Positions 15,915-23,584 are shown, numbered from the stretch's first letter. The stretch is 41,552 bases of DNA from Chloroflexota bacterium (GCA_026707745.1 JAPOWG010000102.1:1-41552), one strand, 5' to 3'. Made by a program: numbers and translations. The notes: generated by a model not told the origin, from the letters alone.

Positions 15915-18194
15915 CTACACTGTGATGGAAACGTAGTCCGACCAAGGTCCCCTGCCGCCCCGATTGATAGCCGCTACTCTGAACCTGTAGTCGCCAGAAG
16001 CCGCGCCCGTCACGGTGTAAGTTAGCGAGTCAAAGTTTGGCAGATGAAATCGCCCGCTTACACCGTGACGAACGTCAAGTTCATAGGTTGTGATCGGCGC
16101 TCCACCTTGCGCGGGCGGGGTGATGGTGGCAGTAATTTCCCCGCTGCGAACAGTCAGGGTTGGCGGCTGCGGTTTGGCGGGCGGCTCTATGACCTCCGGC
16201 TGGTTACCCGCCGCGATCCAGTCCTTGATCCATTGCGCCTGCCCGCTATCGGCCACCAGAACACGGATCGACGAACCAGTCATGATGCTTGCTGGGAGCG
16301 CCGTCAAACCAAATCTCACGCTGCTGTCATTGCTACGGGTGTTGGATGAAACGGGGAACTCATAGATCTGGTTGTCGCTGGGCAAGTAGATATAGAACGA
16401 GTCGTTGGACAACAATGAAGGAATGAGCCCCCATTCGTGCGGTACCTCCCCGCTGAACTCAAGCAGCGCAGCGCCAGACCCCGTTTTCCAATCCACTGTT
16501 TGCACTTCGATGTCCGTATTCTTGCCGTCTGTCTTTGTCAGATTCAACCAGCGACCGCCGGTGACTTGGTCGGAACTGCCCAACAACGTGTTGCCGCTTG
16601 GATCACGCGAGGCGAACTCAAAGTCAGCCAGCAGTCCCTGTGGCCGTGGCGCTGGTATGATGCTCGCGTAGGTGGACCAAGGTCCTCGGCCACCCCGATT
16701 GACAGCCAAGACGCGGAATTCGTAGGGCGTGTCATTAGTCAAGCCTGCCACGGTGATGGGCTCTCCACTAAGATTACCCCTGAAATTAGGATAAGCTTTT
16801 GATCCGACCGCGCGATAATTTAGCTCGTAGCTTGAGATCGGCGCTCCGCCTGAATCGGGCGGCGTGATCGTCACAGTGGCCTGCCCGTCTCCAGAGGTCA
16901 AGCCCGGCGATCGCGGCTTGGCGGGGGGCGCTATGACCTCAGGCCGGTTGCCCGCCCCGATCCAATTCTTGATCAGATTCGCCTGTCCGCTATCCGCCAC
17001 CAACACGCGTATGGGCGAACCGGTCACGACACTCGCGGGACGCGGAGTCGTCGCGAAACTCAGGAAATGATTTGCCGCTTCGTTGTTGCCGGTAACGGCA
17101 AATTCATAGACCTGCTTGTCCTGAGGCAAATAGATGTAGAAAGACGAATTCGGTAGCAGCGAAGGCAGGAGTTGCCAGTCGTGATCTCCACCGCCGAAGA
17201 ACGTGGGTCTTCCCCGACCAAAGAAATTTGATGTGGGTGTGTCACCCGCCGCATCCCAAGCCAGCCCAGCCAAATCAATATCCGTCTTCGCGCCGTCTTC
17301 CTTGGTCAGGAACAACCAATGAACACCGGTCCGCCGACTATATCCCTCCAGTATGATGGCCGCGGTTTCCGGGTTTCCGGACGGAATGCGCGCCGTGAAC
17401 TCAAAATCAGCCAGCAATCCCTGTGGCGACGGGGTGACCGCCGCCGGCAAAACAACCGGATCGTGCGTCCGAATCAACGATATTGCAATTTTGATGCGAT
17501 CCCGCGCGGCTGGGTCGGCTGTGGCCACCCAGCGGATAAAGCGGGGGATCTTCCCGTCGATCTTGACCTGCTCCGAGCCGATCTTCCGCCCATCCAGCGC
17601 GAAGGTCGCCAAAACGCTTTCTTCGCTGGCGAAGGCGCCGCTGTCCGAACCTTCAATGCTGAATGCATAGGCATCGCTGGCGGCGGCGTCAAGCACATGC
17701 AGACAAGCCAAGCCGCCCCCATCCGTAGAAGCGCCGTTGTCCACCGCGCTCCCCCTGGATGACCCGATGACATGCCTCGGATTCGCCAGTGCGATGCCCC
17801 AGCCACCGTCGTCGCCTTGATTTGCGAAGACCGCCCGGAAAGGAATCACCTGATTGACCTGGGGCAAGGCGCCATAACGCCCCTGTCGCGTCAGCATACT
17901 GAAGACCGGGTCGCCCACCGCCGGTTCCGCGTTCTCCCCCACATAGACCGAGAACAACCCATCGACATCAACTCCCTTCAGCGCGGGATGAGACCCCGCC
18001 TGGCCGCTGTTCATGAAGCCGGCGTGCTGCACCGCCATCATGCGCTGACCTGGCGCGAATTTATGAGCCTTCTCCCCGAAGACAGTGACATCAAAGACAT
18101 CGCGGTCCTCATTGATGCTGATTTGGTTGCTGTCGCCGGTGATGTCATAGCCATTAACCAGGACTTGTACATGCTCGCCTGCAAGCTTAGGCAT
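15915..18194 (-). CDS. Tube-like protein with two FN3-containing modules
   Basis: About 759 aa. Residues 1 to about 110 follow the tube pattern (EHVQVLVNGYDITGDS, FDVTVFGEKAHKFAPGQRM), then a beta-rich domain (about 110-255), then two tandem modules of roughly 240 residues. Each module starts with PQGLLADFEF, includes a beta domain ending in RVLVADSGQA and IAAGNQPEVIEPPAKP-like linkers, and finishes with a fibronectin type III domain (SYELNYRAVG.. NDTPYEFRVLAVNRGGRGPW). FN3 domains on tube or tail proteins decorate the particle and bind surfaces. The paralogue at 23640-25172 has only one module, so module number has changed. Start taken at the second of two ATGs because AGGAGG is 5 nt from it. 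Confidence 0.68.
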   Translation of the reverse strand: MPKLAGEHVQVLVNGYDITGDSNQISINEDRDVFDVTVFGEKAHKFAPGQRMMAVQHAGFMNSGQAGSHPALKGVDVDGLFSVYVGENAEPAVGDPVFSMLTRQGRYGALPQVNQVIPFRAVFANQGDDGGWGIALANPRHVIGSSRGSAVDNGASTDGGGLACLHVLDAAASDAYAFSIEGSDSGAFASEESVLATFALDGRKIGSEQVKIDGKIPRFIRWVATADPAARDRIKIAISLIRTHDPVVLPAAVTPSPQGLLADFEFTARIPSGNPETAAIILEGYSRRTGVHWLFLTKEDGAKTDIDLAGLAWDAAGDTPTSNFFGRGRPTFFGGGDHDWQLLPSLLPNSSFYIYLPQDKQVYEFAVTGNNEAANHFLSFATTPRPASVVTGSPIRVLVADSGQANLIKNWIGAGNRPEVIAPPAKPRSPGLTSGDGQATVTITPPDSGGAPISSYELNYRAVGSKAYPNFRGNLSGEPITVAGLTNDTPYEFRVLAVNRGGRGPWSTYASIIPAPRPQGLLADFEFASRDPSGNTLLGSSDQVTGGRWLNLTKTDGKNTDIEVQTVDWKTGSGAALLEFSGEVPHEWGLIPSLLSNDSFYIYLPSDNQIYEFPVSSNTRSNDSSVRFGLTALPASIMTGSSIRVLVADSGQAQWIKDWIAAGNQPEVIEPPAKPQPPTLTVRSGEITATITPPAQGGAPITTYELDVRHGVSGRFHLPNFDSLTYTVTGAASGDYRFRVAAINRGGRGPWSDYVSITV

Positions 18195-18203
18195 CATCTC
18201 CTC

Positions 18204-18587
18204 CTAGATATGTTGATAGCGGTTGACATAACCGTGCAGGACGATGGCGTTGGCCGCGGCGGCGAAGGCGCGGACAAGCGCGCCTTTCTGTAGCACGTGG
18301 CCCGGGATGACTTCCGTGAAGCCGCTCTCCGCCGGAATCGTGACTTCAATGAGATCATCCGGGCTGTCCGTCCCGCCCCATTCCACCGTCAATTTGACCG
18401 GGGTAGCTGACGTGTTGACCGCCTGAATAAAGATCTCATCCCATTCATTGGCCGCGACGCTGCTCAGCGCCGTATGGACCAGGGTGCCAGGGCTGCTGCT
18501 CGCCGCCACTTTGATGCCGCGTCCGTCCGTACTCTCGCTCAGCTTACGTTTCTGATAATCGCGGTAGTCGCGCATGTCATGTGGCAT
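18204..18587 (-). CDS. 127-aa phage-structural-like protein, copy I
   Basis: Starts MPHDMRDYRDYQKRKLSEST after AAAGGAGAAACGAT. The body alternates beta strands (TLVHTALSSVAANEWDEIFI, VKLTVEWGG, LIEVTIPAESGFTEVIPG, ALVRAFAAAANAIVLHGYV), consistent with a small beta-sandwich structural protein. The family is not recognised. It always sits between a fibre-like gene and the FN3 tube-like gene (here and at 25182-25565), so it probably belongs to the same particle. An N-terminal fragment of a third copy may survive at 19561. Confidence 0.6.
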   Translation of the reverse strand: MPHDMRDYRDYQKRKLSESTDGRGIKVAASSSPGTLVHTALSSVAANEWDEIFIQAVNTSATPVKLTVEWGGTDSPDDLIEVTIPAESGFTEVIPGHVLQKGALVRAFAAAANAIVLHGYVNRYQHI

Positions 18588-18633
18588 ATCGTTTCTCCTT
18601 TCTTGCTCCTCGAGCATGCTAATGGAAGGACGC

Positions 18634-19092
18634 CTAAATCTCCCGCACCCAGAATTGGGCGTGGGAGCGCAGAGTCGTTCTGTGGTTTCTCCCTTGGAGC
18701 TTGAAAGTATGAGATCCGGCGCTCAAATTCTGAACCAGATGAGTAAAATTCAGAAGTTCGTGATTTGGCTCCCCACGTCTCAAACCATACTCGTCATGAC
18801 CCAGTCGGGTCCCATCAACTTCAACATCAATCCTGAAGGGCCCGTTTACCACCACGCCATGAAAATGAACCAGAACATCTCCGCCCGCGGTGGTAATCGT
18901 CAGATTGAAGTTGCTATCGATATCGACAAACGTATTGCTGTGTGGAATAGCTATATCATTCTTCGTCGTGTGGGCTGCAACCGTCTTTCGTACTCTGTCG
19001 AGTTCTGCCAGGTTCTCGCTGACGGCGTTCATTTCGCCGGCGCTAACCAGCTCTCCGGTCGCCCAATCCGTTTTGGGCGTTGTCCAAGCCAT
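18634..19092 (-). CDS. Fibre-like protein with variable centre, paralogue 1
   Basis: A 152-aa member of a six-member family. It starts with MAWTTPKTDWATGELVSAG, the N-terminal signature (WTTPKTW..GE..TAxxMN) common in phage tail-fibre and structural proteins. Next comes a helix (MNAVSENLAEL), a beta region (FVDIDSNFNLTITTAGGDV), a variable centre (about 85-120) and a conserved end (FTHLVQNLSAGSHTFKL, AQFWVREI) typical of a jelly-roll-like domain. The variable centre would be the exposed, possibly ligand-binding part. Element 4 and a palindrome-bearing promoter are upstream. First gene of a four-gene cassette (fibre, 127-aa, FN3-tube, tube). Confidence 0.65.
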   Translation of the reverse strand: MAWTTPKTDWATGELVSAGEMNAVSENLAELDRVRKTVAAHTTKNDIAIPHSNTFVDIDSNFNLTITTAGGDVLVHFHGVVVNGPFRIDVEVDGTRLGHDEYGLRRGEPNHELLNFTHLVQNLSAGSHTFKLQGRNHRTTLRSHAQFWVREI

Positions 19093-19146
19093 TGTATGTC
19101 CTCCTATTTTCGACTTTTGTCATTTTCTCGTGTATACTGGAATTGT

Positions 19147-19225
19147 CCTGCTAAACATCAAGCAGGTTTGTGAATGTGTCGTGTGGATTTGCCCTGTCAC
19201 AAGCCGGTTCACACGACACAACCGC
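19147..19225 (-). promoter_or_regulatory. Structured leader element 4 of 8 (H-type pseudoknot)
   Basis: Arms 19210-19220 (TGTGTCGTGTG) and 19175-19185 are perfectly complementary over 11 bp. The loop contains GGCTTGTGACAGGGCAA; TTGTGA pairs with TCACAA. A second small hairpin (CCTGCT TGATGTTT AGCAGG) follows, present also in element 8. Subfamily with elements 7 and 8; transcribed from the repeated promoter about 100 nt upstream. Confidence 0.83.
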
Positions 19226-19305
19226 GTACTGCGTACTTTGAAGTCTCCCATCCGCAATTTTTCTTCGTCCAACTCCTTTCGCTTCTAAATTGATCATATG
19301 GAAAG

Positions 19306-19347
19306 ATAATAGCACATTTGTTCTAGAAAATGCGACCAAATAGTCGC
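19306..19347 (-). promoter_or_regulatory. Repeated promoter/operator module, copy 4
   Basis: Minus strand: -10 TATTAT at 19311-19306, no good -35. Palindrome 1 (GCGAC-N6-GTCGC, 19332-19347) covers the -35 region; a degenerate palindrome 2 (TAGAACAAATGTGCTA) lies at 19310-19325. The same arrangement occurs at 27705-27750 and 28606-28648. Regulated promoter for element 4 and the fibre cassette. Confidence 0.6.
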
Positions 19348-19378
19348 GTTTCCCAAGATCGAACAGAATTCGTATGCT

Positions 19379-19561
19379 TCATACCTTTTCCGAACGATCA
19401 TATCCCCACATTCTCGATATCTTCCGCGCAGGGCGTCTTACCCTGTTGACAACTAGCCTCAGCGCTCTACAGCATTGCATGTACACCATGGTACAGACAG
19501 CAAGCCAGTTCAAAGTGAGCGGGTGTTGCCTATCGCGATCGTCTCGCAGTTCATCGGGCAT
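19379..19561 (-). CDS. 60-aa small protein of unknown function, basic C terminus
   Basis: Starts MPDELRDDRDRQHPLTLN after AAAGGAGAAATGAT; this start resembles that of the 127-aa structural protein (MPHDMRDYRDYQKRKL), so it may be a truncated copy joined to something else. The last 24 residues (VVNRVRRPARKISRM.. RSEKV) align with those of a 30-aa ORF at 27779-27871, which occupies the equivalent position upstream of another copy of the promoter. Conservation of the tail in two places suggests a real small gene or the remnant of one. Confidence 0.4.
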   Translation of the reverse strand: MPDELRDDRDRQHPLTLNWLAVCTMVYMQCCRALRLVVNRVRRPARKISRMWGYDRSEKV

Positions 19562-19608
19562 ATCATTTCTCCTTTTATGCTTTTCGCAATTGCTTGCGAA
19601 AGTACAAA

Positions 19609-20097
19609 CTAAATCTCGCGCGCCCAGAATTGGGCGCCAATGTATAGCCATACTGATTGCCGACTCGCGCCGTCCTCCCGCCACTGCAGTTTGAAAGTGT
19701 GGGATCCGGCGCCCAAATTCTGAATTAGGTGAGTAAAACTCACACTACGATGGGACTCATCTATCGTGGAAATCATAATGCCATTGCTATCACCTTGCCG
19801 GCTGCCATCAACTTCCACATCAAAATAGCAATGGTAAGCACCGTCGGAGAAGTGATTTCTTACTGCGCCATGAAAATGAGCCAGTACATCCCCGCCTGTA
19901 GTTGTAATTGTCAGGTTCAGGTTGTCGCTATCAACATCGGCAAATTGATGAGTGCTGACACGTATATGCGCTGTCGTTGCGCCGGACGCCTTCTGTAGAT
20001 TTCTCACCGCCGCCAGGTTTTCGCCGATCGCGTTCAAATCATCGGCGGTCACCAGGTCGCCGTTGCTCCAATCGGTTTTGGGGGCCGTCCAAGTCAT
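19609..20097 (-). CDS. Fibre-like protein with variable centre, paralogue 2
   Basis: A 162-aa paralogue starting MTWTAPKTDWSNGDLVTADDLN, with a conserved beta block (FADVDSDNLNLTITTTGGDV), a centre of its own (HFSDGAYHCYFDVEVDGSRQ) and the conserved end (LIQNLGAGSHTFKLQW.. AQFWAREI). Unlike the other paralogues it is not followed by a full 127-aa gene but by the 60-aa ORF. Start at the ATG with AAAGGAGTACATGAG upstream. Element 5 precedes it by about 45 nt, directly after the DUF1629 array. Confidence 0.65.
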   Translation of the reverse strand: MTWTAPKTDWSNGDLVTADDLNAIGENLAAVRNLQKASGATTAHIRVSTHQFADVDSDNLNLTITTTGGDVLAHFHGAVRNHFSDGAYHCYFDVEVDGSRQGDSNGIMISTIDESHRSVSFTHLIQNLGAGSHTFKLQWREDGASRQSVWLYIGAQFWAREI

Positions 20098-20133
20098 CTC
20101 ATGTACTCCTTTCTTACGATTACGGGAATTGTC

Positions 20134-20212
20134 CTGCTGAATGTCAAGCTCATTTGTGAATGAGGGCTGCGCAGCTTGCCCTGTCACAAGCCGCCGCGCA
20201 GCCCCGAACCGA
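20134..20212 (-). promoter_or_regulatory. Structured leader element 5 of 8 (H-type pseudoknot)
   Basis: Arms 20193-20206 (CGGGGCTGCGCGGC) and 20162-20175 pair at 13 of 14 positions with two wobbles; loop 20176-20192 is GGCTTGTGACAGGGCAA; TTGTGA pairs with TCACAA. The usual TTGATGTTT tail is diverged (TTGACATTC). Confidence 0.82.
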
Positions 20213-20223
20213 ATTTCGCTTTA

Positions 20224-20262
20224 GCGCTGACTGGACCGTGCCCCAGTCGGCGCCGGCATATC
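20224..20262 (-). pseudogene. Remnant of the 3' end of a tail tube gene
   Basis: GCGCCGACTGGGGCACGGT followed by CAGTCAGCG closely matches the last codons and stop region of both complete tube genes just before elements 3 and 6. It shows that element 5 once followed a third tube gene and that DNA was inserted or deleted at this boundary. Confidence 0.5.
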
Positions 20263-20274
20263 TTCTGGTGTCGA

Positions 20275-20826
20275 TTAGCCCTCCCAGACCTTGTGAAATA
20301 AGAGCCCGGTCAAGTTATTGTCTTCGACCAACTGTTTGAACTCATTGGTCACAAACGTCCTAACACGATTGAGTATCGGTAGTTTGAACACCGGTATCCC
20401 GCCAATGCAATCTGCTTTGAACTCATACTTGGGGATGCCGCTTATGCCACCCGTGTTCTCGAAGCGGGTAAACTCAGATCGCTCCATATCCAGACAGTCA
20501 AGCACCTTTACACAGTTGAGCGCAAAGTACTCGGTCTCTGGGATTCTCGGAGAGGACAGCGCCAGGAACTCGACACAGTCCTTGACCAATTCATAGATGA
20601 TGTCTTTCGCTGCTGCGTCGCATACTGTGTCGGCTGACCACGTTGGAAAGTTTGCTTTGCCCTTAGACTTCTTGAAGTAAAGAGGGTGATACCACACCTC
20701 CTTGGGCTTCCATGTCGCGATCAAGGACGTACCATCCCTACGAGGCAAGGTACCGATTGACTCAGGACGTGAAACTAAGAAGTTGAAGTCCGTTACATTG
20801 CGCTCTAGTCTCCAGACAGCGGTCAT
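20275..20826 (-). CDS. DUF1629 / Imm11-like protein, array copy 4
   Basis: A 183-aa member of a four-gene tandem family. The end (YEFKADCIGGIPVFKLP, then TNEFKQLVEDNNLTGLLF and VWEG) matches the DUF1629/Imm11 pattern: a protein family found as immunity proteins in polymorphic toxin loci and often in multi-gene arrays. Other conserved blocks are GTLPRRDGTSLIATWKPKEVWY and CVKVLDCLDMERSEF. There is no signal peptide, so it is cytoplasmic. Its ATG overlaps the stop of a 53-aa partner gene (ATGA), implying coupled translation. Function as immunity is inferred from the family, not shown. Confidence 0.72.
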   Translation of the reverse strand: MTAVWRLERNVTDFNFLVSRPESIGTLPRRDGTSLIATWKPKEVWYHPLYFKKSKGKANFPTWSADTVCDAAAKDIIYELVKDCVEFLALSSPRIPETEYFALNCVKVLDCLDMERSEFTRFENTGGISGIPKYEFKADCIGGIPVFKLPILNRVRTFVTNEFKQLVEDNNLTGLLFHKVWEG

Positions 20827-20984
20827 TTTCTCGTCTCCTTAATACCGGTTAGAAACTCGCCAAATTTGCTGTCGAGCAATGGACTATCCGCATACTGATT
20901 GAGGTCATGCAGATCCCTGGCAATCGAATCGAGAAACTCAACAAGTTTGTCGGTACGGTCAAGTTCTAAACAACCAATGTTCAT
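20823..20984 (-). CDS. 53-aa helical partner protein in the DUF1629 array
   Basis: MNIGCLELDRTDKLVEFLDSI... is acidic and helical, with LHDLNQYAD in the middle and a charged end (GIKETRK). Its ATG overlaps the stop of the preceding DUF1629 gene (GGATGA) and its stop overlaps the next start (AATGA), so it is tightly coupled on both sides. Two homologous frames lie in the other spacers of the array but lack a standard start codon. Likely function is unknown; a small binding partner or a linker that sustains coupling are options. Confidence 0.5.
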   Translation of the reverse strand: MNIGCLELDRTDKLVEFLDSIARDLHDLNQYADSPLLDSKFGEFLTGIKETRK

Positions 20985-21577
20985 CCCTCCCAGACCTTGC
21001 GAAACTCCAGCCCGGTCAAGTTATTGTCTTCGACCAGTTGCTTGAACGAATCTGTAACGTAAGTTGTGACCCGATTGAGAATTGGTAGTTTGAATATCGG
21101 CGTATCGCCAATGCAATCCGGCTTGAACACACGCTTGCGAATGCTACGAATACCCCCGGTACTCTCGAAGTAAGTGAACTCCGATTGATCAAAATCCAGA
21201 CAATCCAACGTCGTTAGAACATTGATCACATAATACTGTTTCTCACTTAGTGACCGTAAGGCTTCGGGAGAATACAACGATCCGTCACCAACCGGTGCCT
21301 GAAAATCGAGTGGCAAAAACTCGACATGATCACCGATCAACTCCTGTATGACCGCCTTGGCTAATGTATCGCCTACCGTATGTACTGACCATGCTGGGAG
21401 ATTTGCAAGGGCCCGGCCTTGCCGAAAAACAAGCGGGTCGTACCAAACTTGCTGCGGGACCCATGTCGAAAGCTCCGGTGCGCCGTCCAATCGCGGGAAA
21501 GTGCCGTATCGTTCATCACGGACACTCAAAGTGTTGAAGTCGGCTGTATTGTTACTTAATATCCATACGGTAGTCAT
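20981..21577 (-). CDS. DUF1629 / Imm11-like protein, array copy 3
   Basis: A 198-aa paralogue, longest of the array because of an insertion of about 15 residues (APVGDGSLYSPEALRSLSEK) before the YYVINVLTTLDCLD block. It keeps GTFPRLDGAPELSTW, DQSEFTYFE, CIGDTPIFKLPIL and the SFKQLVEDNNLTGLEFRKVW end. Intact start (MTTVWILSNNTADFN). Divergence between array members is concentrated in the first two thirds, as expected for immunity proteins that recognise different toxins. Confidence 0.72.
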   Translation of the reverse strand: MTTVWILSNNTADFNTLSVRDERYGTFPRLDGAPELSTWVPQQVWYDPLVFRQGRALANLPAWSVHTVGDTLAKAVIQELIGDHVEFLPLDFQAPVGDGSLYSPEALRSLSEKQYYVINVLTTLDCLDFDQSEFTYFESTGGIRSIRKRVFKPDCIGDTPIFKLPILNRVTTYVTDSFKQLVEDNNLTGLEFRKVWEG

Positions 21578-21735
21578 TGGCTTATCTCCTCAATACGGAC
21601 TAGGAACGCTTCGAATTCAGATTCAAGTTTCAGCTTATTGCCAGCATACTGATTGAGGTCATGCAGATCCTTGGCAATCGAATCGAGACATTCAACAAGT
21701 TCATCGGTATTGTCGAGTTGCTGACCATTGGGTAC
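21574..21735 (-). pseudogene. Partner-protein frame without a standard start (spacer 2)
   Basis: The frame reads LDNTDELVECLDSIAKDL.. NQYAG and ends at a TGA overlapping the next gene's ATG, clearly homologous to the 53-aa partner. There is no ATG, GTG or TTG in frame; it lies in the same frame as the preceding DUF1629 gene, separated from it by one TAA. It is either decayed or translated by an unusual route such as readthrough. Confidence 0.5.
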
Positions 21736-22284
21736 TTATCCCTCCCATACCTTCCGAAACTCCAGCCCGGTCAAGTCATTGTCTTCGACCAGCTGTTTGA
21801 ACGAATCCGTGACGTAAGTACTGTTCCTGTTGAAAATCGGCAGTTTGAATATCGGCGTGTCGCCAATGCAATCCGGCTTGAATTCATACTTGTCGATACG
21901 CATCCTGAGGTCGCCAAAGTAGCCAAACTCAGATCGTTCGTTATCCAGACAATCCAATGTTGTCAGGACGTGGATCGCGAAGTATCTGGTATGGCTGATT
22001 TCTGGGACGAAGAGGGGCAAAAACTCTACGTCATCCGCGGTCAGCGTTCCTATTATTTCCTTGGCTTTCAAGTCACATGCACTACGCCCGCACCACGCAG
22101 GAAAATTGCATAAGCCTAAATGATTATCCTCCTCTTCATAGGACTCGTAGGTTAAGTGTTGAGGCTCCCAAGTCGCAAGTTCGGATGTGCCGTCTCTCCG
22201 CGGGAATGTGCAGTACCGTTCGTCATACGCGCTGAGATACTTGTAATCGTCGATGTTATGCATAATCGCCCACACACTTGTCAT
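21736..22284 (-). CDS. DUF1629 / Imm11-like protein, array copy 2
   Basis: A 182-aa paralogue (MTSVWAIMHNIDDYKYLSAY). Conserved blocks: FPRRDGTSELATWEPQ, an aspartate-rich central stretch, FAIHVLTTLDCLD, CIGDTPIFKLPIF, DSFKQLVEDNDLTGLEF. The loop after RSEFGYF is shorter than in the other copies. The ATG overlaps the preceding frame's TAA by one base. Confidence 0.72.
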   Translation of the reverse strand: MTSVWAIMHNIDDYKYLSAYDERYCTFPRRDGTSELATWEPQHLTYESYEEEDNHLGLCNFPAWCGRSACDLKAKEIIGTLTADDVEFLPLFVPEISHTRYFAIHVLTTLDCLDNERSEFGYFGDLRMRIDKYEFKPDCIGDTPIFKLPIFNRNSTYVTDSFKQLVEDNDLTGLEFRKVWEG

Positions 22285-22442
22285 TAGAACGCCTCCTGAA
22301 TATTGGCAATCAGTCTTGCAAATTCACGCTCCAGATTCGCTGGCTGGGCTGCATACTGATTGAGGTTATGCAGATCATTCGCGACTGAATCGAGACATTC
22401 AACAAGTTCATCGGTATTGTCGAGTTGCTGACCATCGGGTAC
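22284..22442 (-). pseudogene. Partner-protein frame without a standard start (spacer 1)
   Basis: Reads LDNTDELVECLDSVANDLHN.. and ends TAATG at the next gene. The first part is nearly identical in DNA to spacer 2, including the start-less upstream segment and the in-frame TAA after the previous gene, so both spacers descend from one duplication event. Confidence 0.5.
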
Positions 22443-22997
22443 TTATCTCTCCCAGACCTTCCGAAACTCTAGCCCGGTCAGATTGTTGTCTTCGACCAGT
22501 TGCTTGAAATCGCCAGTTACGAATCGCTTAGTGCGTTTAAAGATAGGCAGTATGAAGATCGGTATCTTGCCAATGCAATCTGGATAGAACTCATATCTGA
22601 TGATAACGCTGATTCTTCCATTCCATTTATAGCGAGCGAATTCACTTTGTTTATAGTCCAGACAATCCAATGTCGTTAGCGGATTGATTACATCATAATC
22701 GGCATCCCTGATCGTCGGTGAGGAGAGCAGCAAGAATTCAACGTAATTATCAATGAGGCCACGAATAATGTGCTTAGCTTTTGCATCACATACCGTTGTA
22801 CTCGATGACCAACTAGGAAAATTCGGTATGCCCTTTTCCTTATTGAAGTCCGCAGGATGATACCAGACTTCTTGAGGTTTCCATGTTTCATACTCGGGCG
22901 TACCGTCGTGTCGTGGATAAGTACCTGACCTCTGTTAACGCAAACTCAAGTAATTGAAGTCCGTCAGATTATGATTCAGTAACCACACTGACATCAT
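22443..22997 (-). pseudogene. DUF1629 / Imm11-like gene with a nonsense codon, array copy 1
   Basis: The frame starts MMSVWLLNHNLTDFNYLSLR, then hits TAA at 22935-22937 where the paralogues have Asp (LSVRDERYGTFPR), and continues in the same frame to the normal end (TGLEFRKVWER). All later blocks (RHDGTPEYETWKPQEVWY, NPLTTLDCLD) are present. So a single nonsense change, or a sequencing error, splits it. A ribosome could restart further down, but no good site is visible. Confidence 0.65.
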
Positions 22998-23041
22998 TTG
23001 TTTCCTCCGCCTCCGCCGGGTGTGAACATTGGAGCTGACAT
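22994..23041 (-). pseudogene. 15-codon N-terminal remnant MSAPMFTPGGGGGNK
   Basis: A short frame directly after element 6 whose stop overlaps the DUF1629 copy 1 start (AATGATG). Its Gly-rich start after the element resembles the start of the Pro/Gly-repeat protein that follows element 3 (MPMQGGIGGGKPAK), so it may be the N-terminal stub of a deleted effector gene, leaving the immunity-like genes behind. The stub could still serve translational coupling. Confidence 0.4.
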
Positions 23042-23053
23042 ATCTTTCTCTCT

Positions 23054-23128
23054 AAAACATCAAATGGATCTGTGAATGGGGGCTGCGCAGCTCGCCCTGT
23101 CACAAGCCGCTGCACGCCCCCCAACCGA
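23054..23128 (-). promoter_or_regulatory. Structured leader element 6 of 8 (H-type pseudoknot)
   Basis: Arms 23109-23123 (TGGGGGGCGTGCAGC) and 23077-23091 pair at 13 of 15 positions; loop 23092-23108 is GGCTTGTGACAGGGCGA; TTGTGA pairs with TCACAG. It stands between tube copy II and the DUF1629 array, and ends 12 nt before the ATG of the 15-codon stub. Confidence 0.82.
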
Positions 23129-23146
23129 TTTACGTCGAACCGTCGA

Positions 23147-23584
23147 CTAGACCGCGCCCCAGGTCGGCGCTGTGCCCGTCGCCGGCTGCAAGGTCGCCGT
23201 GAACATCACTGCCCCGCCAGTCGTGATCTGCGGACGGTAGCTCGACACCAGAAACTCTCCGCTGTACTTGGGATCGCTCGTGGTCGGCGCCGCGTTATTG
23301 CCCACCTGCACCTCCAGCGAGACCTGGCTCCCAGCCGCGAAGGCGCCCTGGATGACCGTGTGCGTGCCGCTGTCGCCGTCGGTCGTCAGGTAGCCCTGAA
23401 TCGTCACCGGCGCCCGCAACTGCCCGTTGATGTACTGATGCACTTCGTCGCCGAAGCCGGTGACATCAAACTGGTCGTAGGTCAGTCCCAGGTCGATGCT
23501 GCGGATGTCCCCATCCGCGAATGCCCGCAAGGTACCGCTGCTGTCGTCCATCTTGACGATGACGTGATCTCCTGACAATGCCAT
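23147..23584 (-). CDS. Phage tail tube (major tail) protein, copy II
   Basis: A 145-aa near-duplicate of the protein at 15414-15851; the only residue differences are in the segment GNNAAPTTSDPKY (GNNAGPATNDPKY in copy I). The near identity extends to the DNA, whereas the upstream FN3 protein genes have diverged much more, so either the tube is under strong constraint or the two copies were recently homogenised. Start MALSGDH with GGAGAAAC upstream; an in-frame ATG 39 nt earlier is less likely. Confidence 0.72.
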   Translation of the reverse strand: MALSGDHVIVKMDDSSGTLRAFADGDIRSIDLGLTYDQFDVTGFGDEVHQYINGQLRAPVTIQGYLTTDGDSGTHTVIQGAFAAGSQVSLEVQVGNNAAPTTSDPKYSGEFLVSSYRPQITTGGAVMFTATLQPATGTAPTWGAV

